Origin: Desulfobacula sp.
GTDB taxonomy: Bacteria > Desulfobacterota > Desulfobacteria > Desulfobacterales > Desulfobacteraceae
DNA: 6,456 nt
Direction: 5' to 3'
Assembly (NCBI GenBank): GCA_023139225.1
Contig: JAGLNZ010000093.1
Location: forward strand, 1 to 6,456
The notes beneath the pieces were generated by a model, which worked only from the letters and a program-made list of their open reading frames with translations, was not told where the DNA came from and made no database searches. Position numbers and translations under genes: made by a program. Numbering within the stretch: the first letter of the stretch is position 1; each line of letters opens with the position of its first letter. Positions 1 to 5,995 of the stretch are shown piece by piece.

Positions 1-170
1 CCACCGCCATAGGGCCTGTCATCAACCGTGTTATGGCGATCTGTTGAAAAATTTCTGATATTGATGCAATGTCCTTTGATCAATTTTTTTTCAATGCCCC
101 GCAAAATCATGCCGTGCTCAAAAAAAGAGCCAACCAGCTCGGGAAACAGGGTTAATACCGTAAAGTCCAT
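1..170 (-). CDS. trmD: tRNA (guanine-37-N1)-methyltransferase TrmD, N-terminal part (partial)
   Basis: Reading leftward from ATG at 170-168, the frame stays open to the window edge, giving 56 complete codons and two extra bases. The translation begins MDFTVLTLFPELV and ends in DDRPYGG at residues 50-56, which is the start of the conserved DDxPYGGG signature of TrmD. TrmD is a cytoplasmic SAM-dependent enzyme that methylates N1 of G37 next to the anticodon and so prevents +1 frameshifting. The trefoil-knot SAM site and the C-terminal tRNA-binding domain lie outside the window. The start overlaps the rimM stop by one base (TGATG), and a GAGG ribosome binding site lies a few bases upstream inside the rimM end, so translational coupling is likely. 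No defect is visible in the part present. Confidence 0.95.
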   Translation of the reverse strand, partial: MDFTVLTLFPELVGSFFEHGMILRGIEKKLIKGHCINIRNFSTDRHNTVDDRPYGG

Positions 171-679
171 CAATAATCCTCGGGTAGTGTTGTCTTTACG
201 GTCTTTTTTTCAATATCAACCGATTCAACAAAGTTTTTATGCATGGGCACAAGCGTTTCCTTATCATTGTCGGTTACAACCAGCACGTCGTTTGCGCCAG
301 TTGGGAAGATATCGGAAATTTGGCCGATAAATCCTTTTTGATGATCAAAGACATCAAGCCCTAAAAGGTCTTGCCAGTACCAAGTGTCTTCTGCGGGTTT
401 TGGCAATTGATCCCGGTCTATAAGGATATTATTCCCTACAAGATCCTCGGCAAGGTTTCGGTTGTCAACCCCTTCAAGGAAGAGTAAAATTCCTTTTTTA
501 TGGGGCGATGCCTTAAGGATTGAATATAGTCTGCCCTCTTGTTCTCCTGCTTTTAAAAGAACGCTTCTGCCCGGGCAAAAGGTATCAATTGATTGGGCAA
601 AGGACCAGACCTTAAGGTTACCGTTGAGTCCATGAACTCCGGTTACCTTGCCTATGGTAAACGAAGCTGTTTTATTCAT
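170..679 (-). CDS. rimM: 16S rRNA processing / 30S maturation protein RimM
   Basis: The 169-residue protein has the usual RimM length and two-domain layout. The N-terminal RimM beta-barrel has the signature GKVTGVHGLNG at residues 10-20. The C-terminal PRC-barrel starts near WYWQDLLG (100-107), continues through PTGANDVLVV (126-135) and ends with the LVPM...VESVD strand (143-155). In the family, RimM binds ribosomal protein S19 and the head of the 30S subunit and assists late 16S rRNA folding and processing. It starts only 3 nt after the stop of the KH-domain gene; the upstream GAGTAGG, which includes that TAG stop, can serve as the ribosome binding site. Its own stop overlaps the trmD start. 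The rimM-trmD pairing is one of the most conserved in bacteria and supports the call. Confidence 0.97.
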   Translation of the reverse strand: MNKTASFTIGKVTGVHGLNGNLKVWSFAQSIDTFCPGRSVLLKAGEQEGRLYSILKASPHKKGILLFLEGVDNRNLAEDLVGNNILIDRDQLPKPAEDTWYWQDLLGLDVFDHQKGFIGQISDIFPTGANDVLVVTDNDKETLVPMHKNFVESVDIEKKTVKTTLPEDY

Positions 680-682
680 AAC

Positions 683-913
683 CTACTCAATAATTTCAAG
701 AACCGTACGTTTTCTAAGCTTGGTGGATGCCGCGCTTAAAATTGTTCTCATGGCTCGTGCCGATCTTCCCTGCTTGCCGATTACTTTTCCCAGATCCTCT
801 TTTGCCACCTTAAGTTCTAAAACAGAGGTTTGCTCTCCGGTAACTTCTGATACATAAACCTGATCAGGATTGTCTACCAGTGCTTTTGCAATGTATTCTA
901 TCAGCTCTTTCAT
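683..913 (-). CDS. khpA: KH-domain RNA-binding protein, KhpA (YlqC) family
   Basis: This small 76-residue protein is essentially a single KH domain. The GxxG loop is visible in GKVIGKQGR at residues 42-50 (G46-K-Q-G49) and is followed by the helix [13 protein letters not shown]. In the family, KhpA proteins bind RNA, often with a KhpB/EloR/Jag partner, and influence cell-wall growth and small-RNA function in some Gram-positives; the role in deltaproteobacteria is not established. The position between rpsP and rimM is the conserved site of this gene. The start is set by a strong AAAAGGAGA ribosome binding site at 921-929, about eight bases before ATG. A 63-nt gap separates it from rpsP, the longest gap in the operon, and I see no terminator or clear promoter in it. 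Confidence 0.92.
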   Translation of the reverse strand: MKELIEYIAKALVDNPDQVYVSEVTGEQTSVLELKVAKEDLGKVIGKQGRSARAMRTILSAASTKLRKRTVLEIIE

Positions 914-976
914 AACTAGATCTCCTTTTAATGGGGTGTTTAAGAATACCGGGATTGTAAATAAAACAGCCTGTGC

Positions 977-1225
977 CTATGCTTGGCCGAGTCCCTGCTG
1001 CTTTAATATGCTCTGGACAGTGGTTGAAGGTTTAGCACCTTCGCCAAGCCAATACTTTATTCTGTCCTCTTTCAGCGTAATTGCAACCGGCTCAACCATT
1101 GGATTGTAGGTGCCCAATAGTTCCAAAAATTTTCCATCTCTCGGGCTTTCAATGTCAGCAGCCACTATTCTGTAAAAAGGTTTTTTCTTTGTGCCTTTTC
1201 TGGTCAATCTGATTCTTACGGCCAT
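977..1225 (-). CDS. rpsP: 30S ribosomal protein S16
   Basis: The 82-residue protein matches S16 in length and sequence. It opens with [24 protein letters not shown], then [16 protein letters not shown] (residues 27-42) and the C-terminal [21 protein letters not shown] helix region (54-74). S16 is a primary assembly protein of the 30S subunit and binds 16S rRNA in the body of the subunit. The ribosome binding site AAGGAG overlaps the ffh stop codon and lies 12 nt from the ATG across an A-rich spacer that includes eight consecutive A residues. This spacing is on the long side, but the start is fixed by the conserved MAVRIRL N-terminus. The gene sits 16 nt downstream of ffh in the same operon. 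Confidence 0.98.
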   Translation of the reverse strand: MAVRIRLTRKGTKKKPFYRIVAADIESPRDGKFLELLGTYNPMVEPVAITLKEDRIKYWLGEGAKPSTTVQSILKQQGLGQA

Positions 1226-1237
1226 ATTCTTTTTTTT

Positions 1238-1244
1238 CTCCTTA
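1238..1244 (-). promoter_or_regulatory. rpsP ribosome binding site embedded in ffh stop codon
   Basis: On the minus strand the bases read TAAGGAG: TAA ends ffh and AAGGAG is the Shine-Dalgarno sequence for rpsP. The 12-nt spacer to the rpsP ATG is longer than the usual 5-9 nt and contains eight A residues in a row. The arrangement suggests that ribosomes finishing ffh can pass directly to rpsP, which is inference. Confidence 0.85.
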
Positions 1245-2567
1245 AAACGGCAGCATGTTTTTTAATGAACGCATGCCGCCTTTATTAAACTTTTTTATCA
1301 TTTTCATGGATTGGGAATAGCTTTTCAGAAGCTTGTTGACATCCTGAACCGTGGTGCCGCTTCCATTGGCAATTCTTTTTTTTCTCGAGCCTTTAATAAT
1401 GGCGTGTACACGTCTTTCTTCAGGTGTCATCGAGCTGATAATTGCTTCAATCCTGACAAATTCCCTGTCACTTATATTTAAGCCTTTAAGCTGCTTTTTA
1501 TTTACCCCCGGCAGCATCCCTATGAGGTCTTTTATTGATCCCATCTTTCGAACTGATTGCATTTGGTTCCTGAAATCTTCCAGGGTAAAAGCATTCTTTC
1601 TTAATTTTTTTTCAAGCGCCTTGGCTTCTTTCTGGTCAACCGCCTCCTGTGCCTTTTCAATAAATGAAAGCGCATCTCCCATCCCAAGGATTCTTGAAGC
1701 CATCCTGTCCGGATGAAATGCTTCCAGCGCCGTTGATTTTTCACCAACGCCAATGAATTTTAACGGTTTACCGGTAACTGCTTTTATGGAGAGTGCTGCA
1801 CCACCGCGAGCATCACCATCCATTTTGGTCAGCACAACACCGGTAAGATCAAGTGCTTTGTCAAATGATCCGGCAATGTTCACCGCATCCTGGCCTGTCA
1901 TGGCATCAGCCACCAGAAGGATCTCTGATGGGTTGATCCCTTTTTTAATGTTTTTAAGCTCAGCCATTAATTCTTCATCAAGATGCAGTCTTCCGGCAGT
2001 GTCCAGCAACAGAGTGTCACATCCCTGTTCCCTGGCAGCCAGCTGCGCATCCTGACAAATCTTTAAAGGCTTCATATCAGTTGTGGACGCAAATACCGGA
2101 ACATCCAGTTGATTTCCAATCTTTTTCAACTGATCAATCGCCGCAGGCCTGTAAACATCCACTGGTACCAGAAACGGCTTTTTACCTTCTTTTCGAAGAT
2201 GGAGTGCAAGTTTTCCTGCCGTTGTGGTTTTACCAGAACCCTGTAGCCCGATAAGCATAATAGACCCCAGAGACTTTCCATCAAGATTCAATCCTTGATG
2301 GCTTGATCCCATCATTCTGGTAAATTCATCGTTTACAATTTTGATGACCTGCTGGCCAGGTGTAAGGCTTTGCATTACTTCCTGGCCCAAGGCTCGCTCT
2401 TTTATATCTGAAACAACAGATTTTGCAACCTTATAATTGACGTCAGCCTCAAGAAGCGCCATCCGCACCTGCTTAAGACCATCTTCAATGTTCTTTTCAT
2501 TCAGGGTACCGTGACCTTTTAGCTTCTTAAAGACCGAATCAAGCCTGTCACTTAAATTTTCAAACAT
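1242..2567 (-). CDS. ffh: Signal recognition particle protein Ffh (SRP54 homologue)
   Basis: The 441-residue protein is full length for bacterial Ffh. An N-terminal helical bundle (about 1-90) precedes the SRP GTPase domain. That domain has the P-loop GLQGSGKTT (107-115), the insertion-box motif DVYRPAA (137-143), DTAGR (189-193) and [10 protein letters not shown] (247-256). The methionine-rich M domain (about 300-434) has the finger-loop region [13 protein letters not shown] (342-354) and the 4.5S RNA-binding helix-turn-helix with [11 protein letters not shown] (394-404) and [11 protein letters not shown] (407-417). With 4.5S RNA, Ffh binds signal sequences on nascent chains and delivers ribosomes to FtsY at the inner membrane. 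It is the first gene of the leftward operon; its ribosome binding site is weak (TAGG or GGA upstream of ATG). The TAA stop forms part of the rpsP ribosome binding site. Confidence 0.98.
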   Translation of the reverse strand: MFENLSDRLDSVFKKLKGHGTLNEKNIEDGLKQVRMALLEADVNYKVAKSVVSDIKERALGQEVMQSLTPGQQVIKIVNDEFTRMMGSSHQGLNLDGKSLGSIMLIGLQGSGKTTTAGKLALHLRKEGKKPFLVPVDVYRPAAIDQLKKIGNQLDVPVFASTTDMKPLKICQDAQLAAREQGCDTLLLDTAGRLHLDEELMAELKNIKKGINPSEILLVADAMTGQDAVNIAGSFDKALDLTGVVLTKMDGDARGGAALSIKAVTGKPLKFIGVGEKSTALEAFHPDRMASRILGMGDALSFIEKAQEAVDQKEAKALEKKLRKNAFTLEDFRNQMQSVRKMGSIKDLIGMLPGVNKKQLKGLNISDREFVRIEAIISSMTPEERRVHAIIKGSRKKRIANGSGTTVQDVNKLLKSYSQSMKMIKKFNKGGMRSLKNMLPF

Positions 2568-2582
2568 AAAGAGTCCAACCTA

Positions 2583-2619
2583 AAAATATCAAATCCCCAA
2601 AGCCCCAAAACATCAAATC
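2583..2619 (-). repeat. 13-nt direct repeat in the ffh leader
   Basis: On the minus strand GATTTGATGTTTT (2619-2607) and GATTTGATATTTT (2595-2583) are identical except for one base and are 24 nt apart start to start. The region between them carries two GGGG runs (complements of 2595-2598 and 2603-2606). The repeat lies between the candidate ffh promoter and the ffh start, so it would be in the 5' untranslated leader. A regulatory role is possible but unproven; the low complexity of the region means chance is also possible. Confidence 0.6.
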
Positions 2620-2625
2620 ATTGAA

Positions 2626-2652
2626 ATTAGTATATATTCCGTGATATGTCAA
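2626..2652 (-). promoter_or_regulatory. Candidate sigma-70-type promoter for the ffh operon
   Basis: Reading leftward, a perfect TTGACA (-35) occupies 2652-2647. It is followed after 15 nt by ACTAAT (2631-2626, four of six matches to TATAAT), inside an AT-rich TATATACTAAT stretch. The 15-nt spacer is short of the ideal 17, and the closer TATACT match would leave only 12, so the -10 is uncertain. The position, about 60-80 nt upstream of ffh in the divergent spacer, is what a promoter for the five-gene operon would need. I found no equally clear promoter facing rlmN in the same spacer. Confidence 0.45.
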
Positions 2653-2694
2653 GAAATAATAAATTTAAACATCGTGAAAATATATGGGAAAGAT

Positions 2695-3735
2695 ATGAAA
2701 AACATACTGGATTTTACAAGAAATGAGCTGTCTGTCTGGCTTGAGGGTAAGGGCATTCGGACGTTCAGGGCTGGGCAGATATTTAAATGGCTCTACATCA
2801 GGCAGGCAGATACATTTGAGCACATGACCGATCTTTCGACTGAATTGCGCAAGACGCTTGCTGATAATTTTTATATTAGACGACTTTTACTTGATGACAG
2901 ACAAATTTCTGTGGATACGACTGAAAAATTTTTGCATAGACTGGATGACGGCCAGCATATTGAATCGGTTTTGATCCCTGAAAAAGATCATTTCACCCTT
3001 TGCGTGTCATCACAGGTCGGATGTGCTCATGATTGTCAGTTTTGTTTAACCGCCAGAGGTGGGTTGATCAGAAATCTTAGCGTTTCTGAAATTATTGCCC
3101 AGGTCAGGGATGCAAGATATTACCTGATGCAAAAAGATGTTGATCCCTTAAAACTCTCCAATATTGTGTTCATGGGAATGGGCGAGCCTCTTGCCAATTA
3201 CAAAAACCTGGTAAAGGCATTAAATATTATTTTAGACAGTGACTATGGACTCAAATTTGCCGACAGGCGGGTAACGGTTTCCACTTGCGGCCTGGTTCCG
3301 AAAATTACACAATTGGGCCTTGATACCGGAGTAAATCTGGCGGTCTCTTTAAATGCAACCACTGATGAAGCACGGTCACGTTTAATGCCCATCAATAAAA
3401 AATATCCCTTAAAAGAATTATTAGAAGCCTGTCGAACCTTTACCATGAAACCAAGAAATAAAATTACTTTTGAGTATATTTTAATGCAGGGGGTGAATGA
3501 TACAAAAGAGGATGCTCTAAGGCTCGTAAAGCTTCTATCTCCAATTAAGGCAAAGGTGAATCTGATCCCATTCAATGAATATGATGGAAGTATGTTTAAA
3601 CGTCCATCTAAAAAGGATATCAGGCAGTTTTTACAGATTTTGCTTGACAGAAATTTCACAGCGATTACAAGAAAGAGTAAGGGTGATGACATTTTAGCTG
3701 CATGCGGGCAGCTAAAAGCAAAACTGATCCCTTAG
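2695..3735 (+). CDS. rlmN: Dual-specificity 23S rRNA (A2503-C2) / tRNA (A37-C2) methyltransferase RlmN, radical SAM
   Basis: From ATG at 2695 the protein has 346 residues, normal for RlmN. An N-terminal RNA-binding region (RAGQIFKWLY, 25-34) precedes the radical-SAM core, with the cluster motif CAHDCQFC (C110, C114, C117). The SAM-contacting GMGEPLAN follows at 161-168, then VTVSTCGLVP (193-202). The two catalytic cysteines of the family are present: C103 in LCVSSQVGC and C337 in AACGQL, the site of the methyl-cysteine intermediate. In E. coli the enzyme methylates C2 of A2503 in 23S rRNA and A37 in several tRNAs. I chose this start because GGGA lies just upstream and MKNILDFTRNEL is a typical N-terminus. 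An in-frame GTG at 2641 would add 18 atypical residues without a ribosome binding site. It is divergent from ffh and 35 nt upstream of the kinase. Confidence 0.97.
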   Translation: MKNILDFTRNELSVWLEGKGIRTFRAGQIFKWLYIRQADTFEHMTDLSTELRKTLADNFYIRRLLLDDRQISVDTTEKFLHRLDDGQHIESVLIPEKDHFTLCVSSQVGCAHDCQFCLTARGGLIRNLSVSEIIAQVRDARYYLMQKDVDPLKLSNIVFMGMGEPLANYKNLVKALNIILDSDYGLKFADRRVTVSTCGLVPKITQLGLDTGVNLAVSLNATTDEARSRLMPINKKYPLKELLEACRTFTMKPRNKITFEYILMQGVNDTKEDALRLVKLLSPIKAKVNLIPFNEYDGSMFKRPSKKDIRQFLQILLDRNFTAITRKSKGDDILAACGQLKAKLIP

Positions 3736-3762
3736 AAGTATTTGCTGAGTGCTTTGAATTTT

Positions 3763-3768
3763 GGAGAG
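3763..3768 (+). promoter_or_regulatory. Ribosome binding site that fixes the kinase start
   Basis: GGAGAG stands two bases before the ATG at 3771, with GGAG itself four bases away. It is the only good Shine-Dalgarno match near the 5' end of this reading frame. It favours the start at 3771 over the upstream ATG at 3702, which lies within the rlmN coding sequence. Confidence 0.7.
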
Positions 3769-3770
3769 CC

Positions 3771-5852
3771 ATGGAAGAAAACGAAACCATTGAATATTTA
3801 AAAAAGAAAATTTTACAGCTGGAGAAAAAAGCTGATCTTTATCTGCAAACAAAAAACCAGCTTGATGCTATCGGGGAAAAATTTTTATCTGCCCAGAACC
3901 TGCTGTCCAATATTGTTGACGGCAATCCCCTTCCTATTTTTATTCTGGACAAGAATCATATCGTTATATACTGGAATCGGACTTTTGAAAAGATATCGGG
4001 AATTAAAGCCCATGATATTATTGGCACCAATGAGGCCTGGCGGGCATTTTACGATGAAAAACGGCCGGTCATGGCTGATTTGATAATCGATGGTGTTGAT
4101 GAAGAAAATTTTTGGGATCACTACAAGCATAACACTGAATATACAACTTTACAGAAATCCGCCCTTAAAGACGGGGCCTATGAATCCCAGGATTTTTTTC
4201 CAAGATTTGGTAAAAACGGTATGTGGCTTTTGGCTAATGCATGTCCGCTGACGGATGCTCATGGGAATGTGATTGGAGCCATGGAAACATTTCAGGATGT
4301 GACCAATCTGATCAATGCCCAGAAAGAATCAAGGAAAAATGAAGAAAAATATATGTCCTTATTTGAAAATGCAGGCGATGCATTTTTTTTAATGGATTAT
4401 GACCGGTTGATAGATTGTAATGCCCTGGCATTAAAAATATTCAATTGCTCCCATGAGGACATGCTGAGCAATTCAATCTTTGATTTTTCCCGGGAGATTC
4501 AACCGGATGGCCAAGAATCCAAAGAAGAGTTTCAAACAAAAATTACCCGGGCCTATGGTGGAAAAAGTCAAAGATTTTATTGGAAGTTTTCAGGCCTTTT
4601 TGCAAAAGAGTTTGATGCCAATGTGACCCTGAGTCGTGTGGAGATCCATGGCCGTTACGTTTTACAGGCGGTTGTCCGGGATATTACAAGGCATGTAAAA
4701 GCGGAAAAAGAGCTGTCAACCCTTCGAAAGTATCTGTCAAATATTATCAATTCCATGCCGTCCCTTTTGATTGGTATAAATGAAAAAGGAAAGATCACCC
4801 ATTGGAATTTCAAGGCTGAACAATATACAGGGGTGAATGCCTCAATAGCTGTGGGACAAAATATTTCAAGGGTTTTTCCAAGACTTAAAGATGAAATGGG
4901 AAAAATCAAGGATACAATTAAAAATAAAAAAGTCCTTGAAGAGACAAAAATGCCCAATGAGGATAAAGGTGAGGTCTATTACGAGAACTTGACTGTTTAT
5001 CCCCTTTCTGAAAACGGTGTTAAGGGTGCAGTAATTCGTATCGATGATGTAACCGACCAGGTACGTATTGAAGAGATGATGATTCAGTCGGAAAAAATGC
5101 TTTCTCTGGGCAGCCTTGCTGCCGGAATGGCTCATGAAATAAATAATCCTCTGGCAGGTATGATGCAAAACGCCCAGGTCATGATCAATCGTTTATCGAC
5201 TGATATGCCCGCCAATGAAAAAATTGCCCGGCAGGTGGGCGTAAGCATGGATGTTATAAATGCTTACATGGAAAAGCGTGAAATATTAAAATTTGCTGAA
5301 GTGATCAATGAGTCAGGTAAGCGGGCAGCAAAAATTATTAGAAATATGCTCTCTTTTGCAAAGAAAAGTGAATCAAAAAAAAGATCATACAACTTGTCAG
5401 AAGTTTTGGATAAAATTATAGAAATCGCCTGTAGCGACTATGACTTAAAAACTGATTATGATTTTAAACAGATTGAAATTATCCGGGAATATGACACAGG
5501 CGTGCCCGCTGTTTTTTGTGATGAAAGTAAGATACAGCAGGTTTTCTGGAATATTCTGAGAAATGGTGCCGAGGCCATGCAGGAGACAGACGGCCAATCA
5601 AGATTTTATTTAAGGATCTATCAGTCCTTTGATCTGGTATGCGTTGAAATTAAGGATAATGGGCCGGGTATGGATAATAAAATCAGAAAACGATTGTTTG
5701 AGCCGTTTTTTACCACAAAAGGAAAAGAAAAAGGTACCGGGCTTGGTTTGGCAGTATCTTATTTTATTATTGTAAAGGACCATGGAGGGCAAATCAGTAT
5801 TGAGTCAGACAAAGGGGCAGGATCTAAATTTACTATTCAATTAAAGATATGA
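3771..5852 (+). CDS. Cytoplasmic PAS-domain sensor histidine kinase
   Basis: The 693-residue protein has no signal peptide and no membrane segment, so it should sense an intracellular signal. A short N-terminal coiled coil (about 5-45) leads to a first PAS region (about 45-180) with a long internal insert. PAS-like regions follow at about 190-310 and 320-435. The phosphoacceptor helix has H455 in GSLAAGMAHEINNPLAG. About 40 residues (roughly 470-508) separate it from the second helix (AEVINESGKRAAKIIRNMLSFAKKS), more than in a plain HisKA domain. The ATPase domain is intact: N box QVFWNILRNGAEAM (590-603), G1 DNGPGMD (629-635), F box LFEPFFTTK (642-650), G2 GTGLGLAVSYF (655-665). It begins 35 nt after rlmN and may be cotranscribed with it. 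The regulator downstream is the likely partner. Ligand or redox input cannot be told from sequence; I do not recognise a named orthologue. Confidence 0.93.
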   Translation: MEENETIEYLKKKILQLEKKADLYLQTKNQLDAIGEKFLSAQNLLSNIVDGNPLPIFILDKNHIVIYWNRTFEKISGIKAHDIIGTNEAWRAFYDEKRPVMADLIIDGVDEENFWDHYKHNTEYTTLQKSALKDGAYESQDFFPRFGKNGMWLLANACPLTDAHGNVIGAMETFQDVTNLINAQKESRKNEEKYMSLFENAGDAFFLMDYDRLIDCNALALKIFNCSHEDMLSNSIFDFSREIQPDGQESKEEFQTKITRAYGGKSQRFYWKFSGLFAKEFDANVTLSRVEIHGRYVLQAVVRDITRHVKAEKELSTLRKYLSNIINSMPSLLIGINEKGKITHWNFKAEQYTGVNASIAVGQNISRVFPRLKDEMGKIKDTIKNKKVLEETKMPNEDKGEVYYENLTVYPLSENGVKGAVIRIDDVTDQVRIEEMMIQSEKMLSLGSLAAGMAHEINNPLAGMMQNAQVMINRLSTDMPANEKIARQVGVSMDVINAYMEKREILKFAEVINESGKRAAKIIRNMLSFAKKSESKKRSYNLSEVLDKIIEIACSDYDLKTDYDFKQIEIIREYDTGVPAVFCDESKIQQVFWNILRNGAEAMQETDGQSRFYLRIYQSFDLVCVEIKDNGPGMDNKIRKRLFEPFFTTKGKEKGTGLGLAVSYFIIVKDHGGQISIESDKGAGSKFTIQLKI

Positions 5853-5870
5853 GGTTTTTTTTAAAACCTC
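5851..5870 (+). terminator. Perfect hairpin overlapping the kinase stop; weak terminator candidate
   Basis: GAGGTTTT (5851-5858) and AAAACCTC (5863-5870) form an uninterrupted 8-bp stem around a TTTT loop. The first two bases of the stem belong to the TGA stop. No run of T follows on the plus strand, only AATCCCAAAG, and none follows on the minus strand, so this is not a textbook Rho-independent terminator. It may instead slow ribosome release, protect the mRNA 3' end, or act as an attenuating structure between kinase and regulator. The inverted repeat is certain; its termination activity is not. Confidence 0.35.
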
Positions 5871-5897
5871 AATCCCAAAGCCCTTGAAAATATGGTA

Positions 5898-5925
5898 TTG
5901 AATCTTTGTGGATATGAGTTATAAT
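5898..5925 (+). promoter_or_regulatory. Candidate sigma-70 promoter for the response regulator
   Basis: TTGAAT (5898-5903, four of six matches to the -35 consensus) and a perfect TATAAT (5920-5925) are separated by 16 nt. Transcription would begin near 5932 and leave a leader of roughly 60 nt before the ATG at 5996. This would let the regulator be made independently of the kinase, consistent with the hairpin at the kinase stop. The surrounding DNA is AT-rich, so chance matches are possible. Confidence 0.55.
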
Positions 5926-5995
5926 AAAAGAATATCGGAAGATGCGTTGAAAATATTTATAGTTACCCATAACCCTTAATTGATCGGAAGAAAAT

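Noticed and set aside
914..976. Terminator or internal promoter in the 63-nt gap between rpsP and the KH gene
   Set aside because: No stable inverted repeat with a T run and no -35/-10 pair of useful quality is visible; the ACAG/CTGT palindrome near 966-974 has no room for a loop.
2621..2650. TTGAAA followed by TATGTC as a forward promoter for rlmN
   Set aside because: The -10 matches only three of six bases at an 18-nt spacer, and other AT-rich matches such as AATAAT at 2655-2660 lack a -35 at the right distance. It is too weak to list.
2641..2694. GTG at 2641 as an earlier rlmN start (18 extra residues)
   Set aside because: There is no ribosome binding site upstream, the extra residues do not look like RlmN, and the region overlaps the -35 of the candidate ffh promoter. 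The ATG at 2695 has GGGA upstream and a family-like N-terminus.
3243..3692. 149-codon minus-strand open frame inside rlmN
   Set aside because: It lies wholly within a well-supported rlmN and resembles no known protein; it is an antisense shadow.
3702..3770. ATG at 3702 as the kinase start, overlapping rlmN by 34 nt
   Set aside because: It lies in the conserved rlmN C-terminal coding region and has no ribosome binding site. The ATG at 3771 follows GGAGAG and begins directly with the coiled coil.
5915..5980. A 21-codon reading frame beginning ATG AGT TAT AAT in the spacer before the regulator
   Set aside because: Its ribosome binding site is poor, its first codons contain the perfect TATAAT of the candidate promoter, and its residues show no recognisable pattern.
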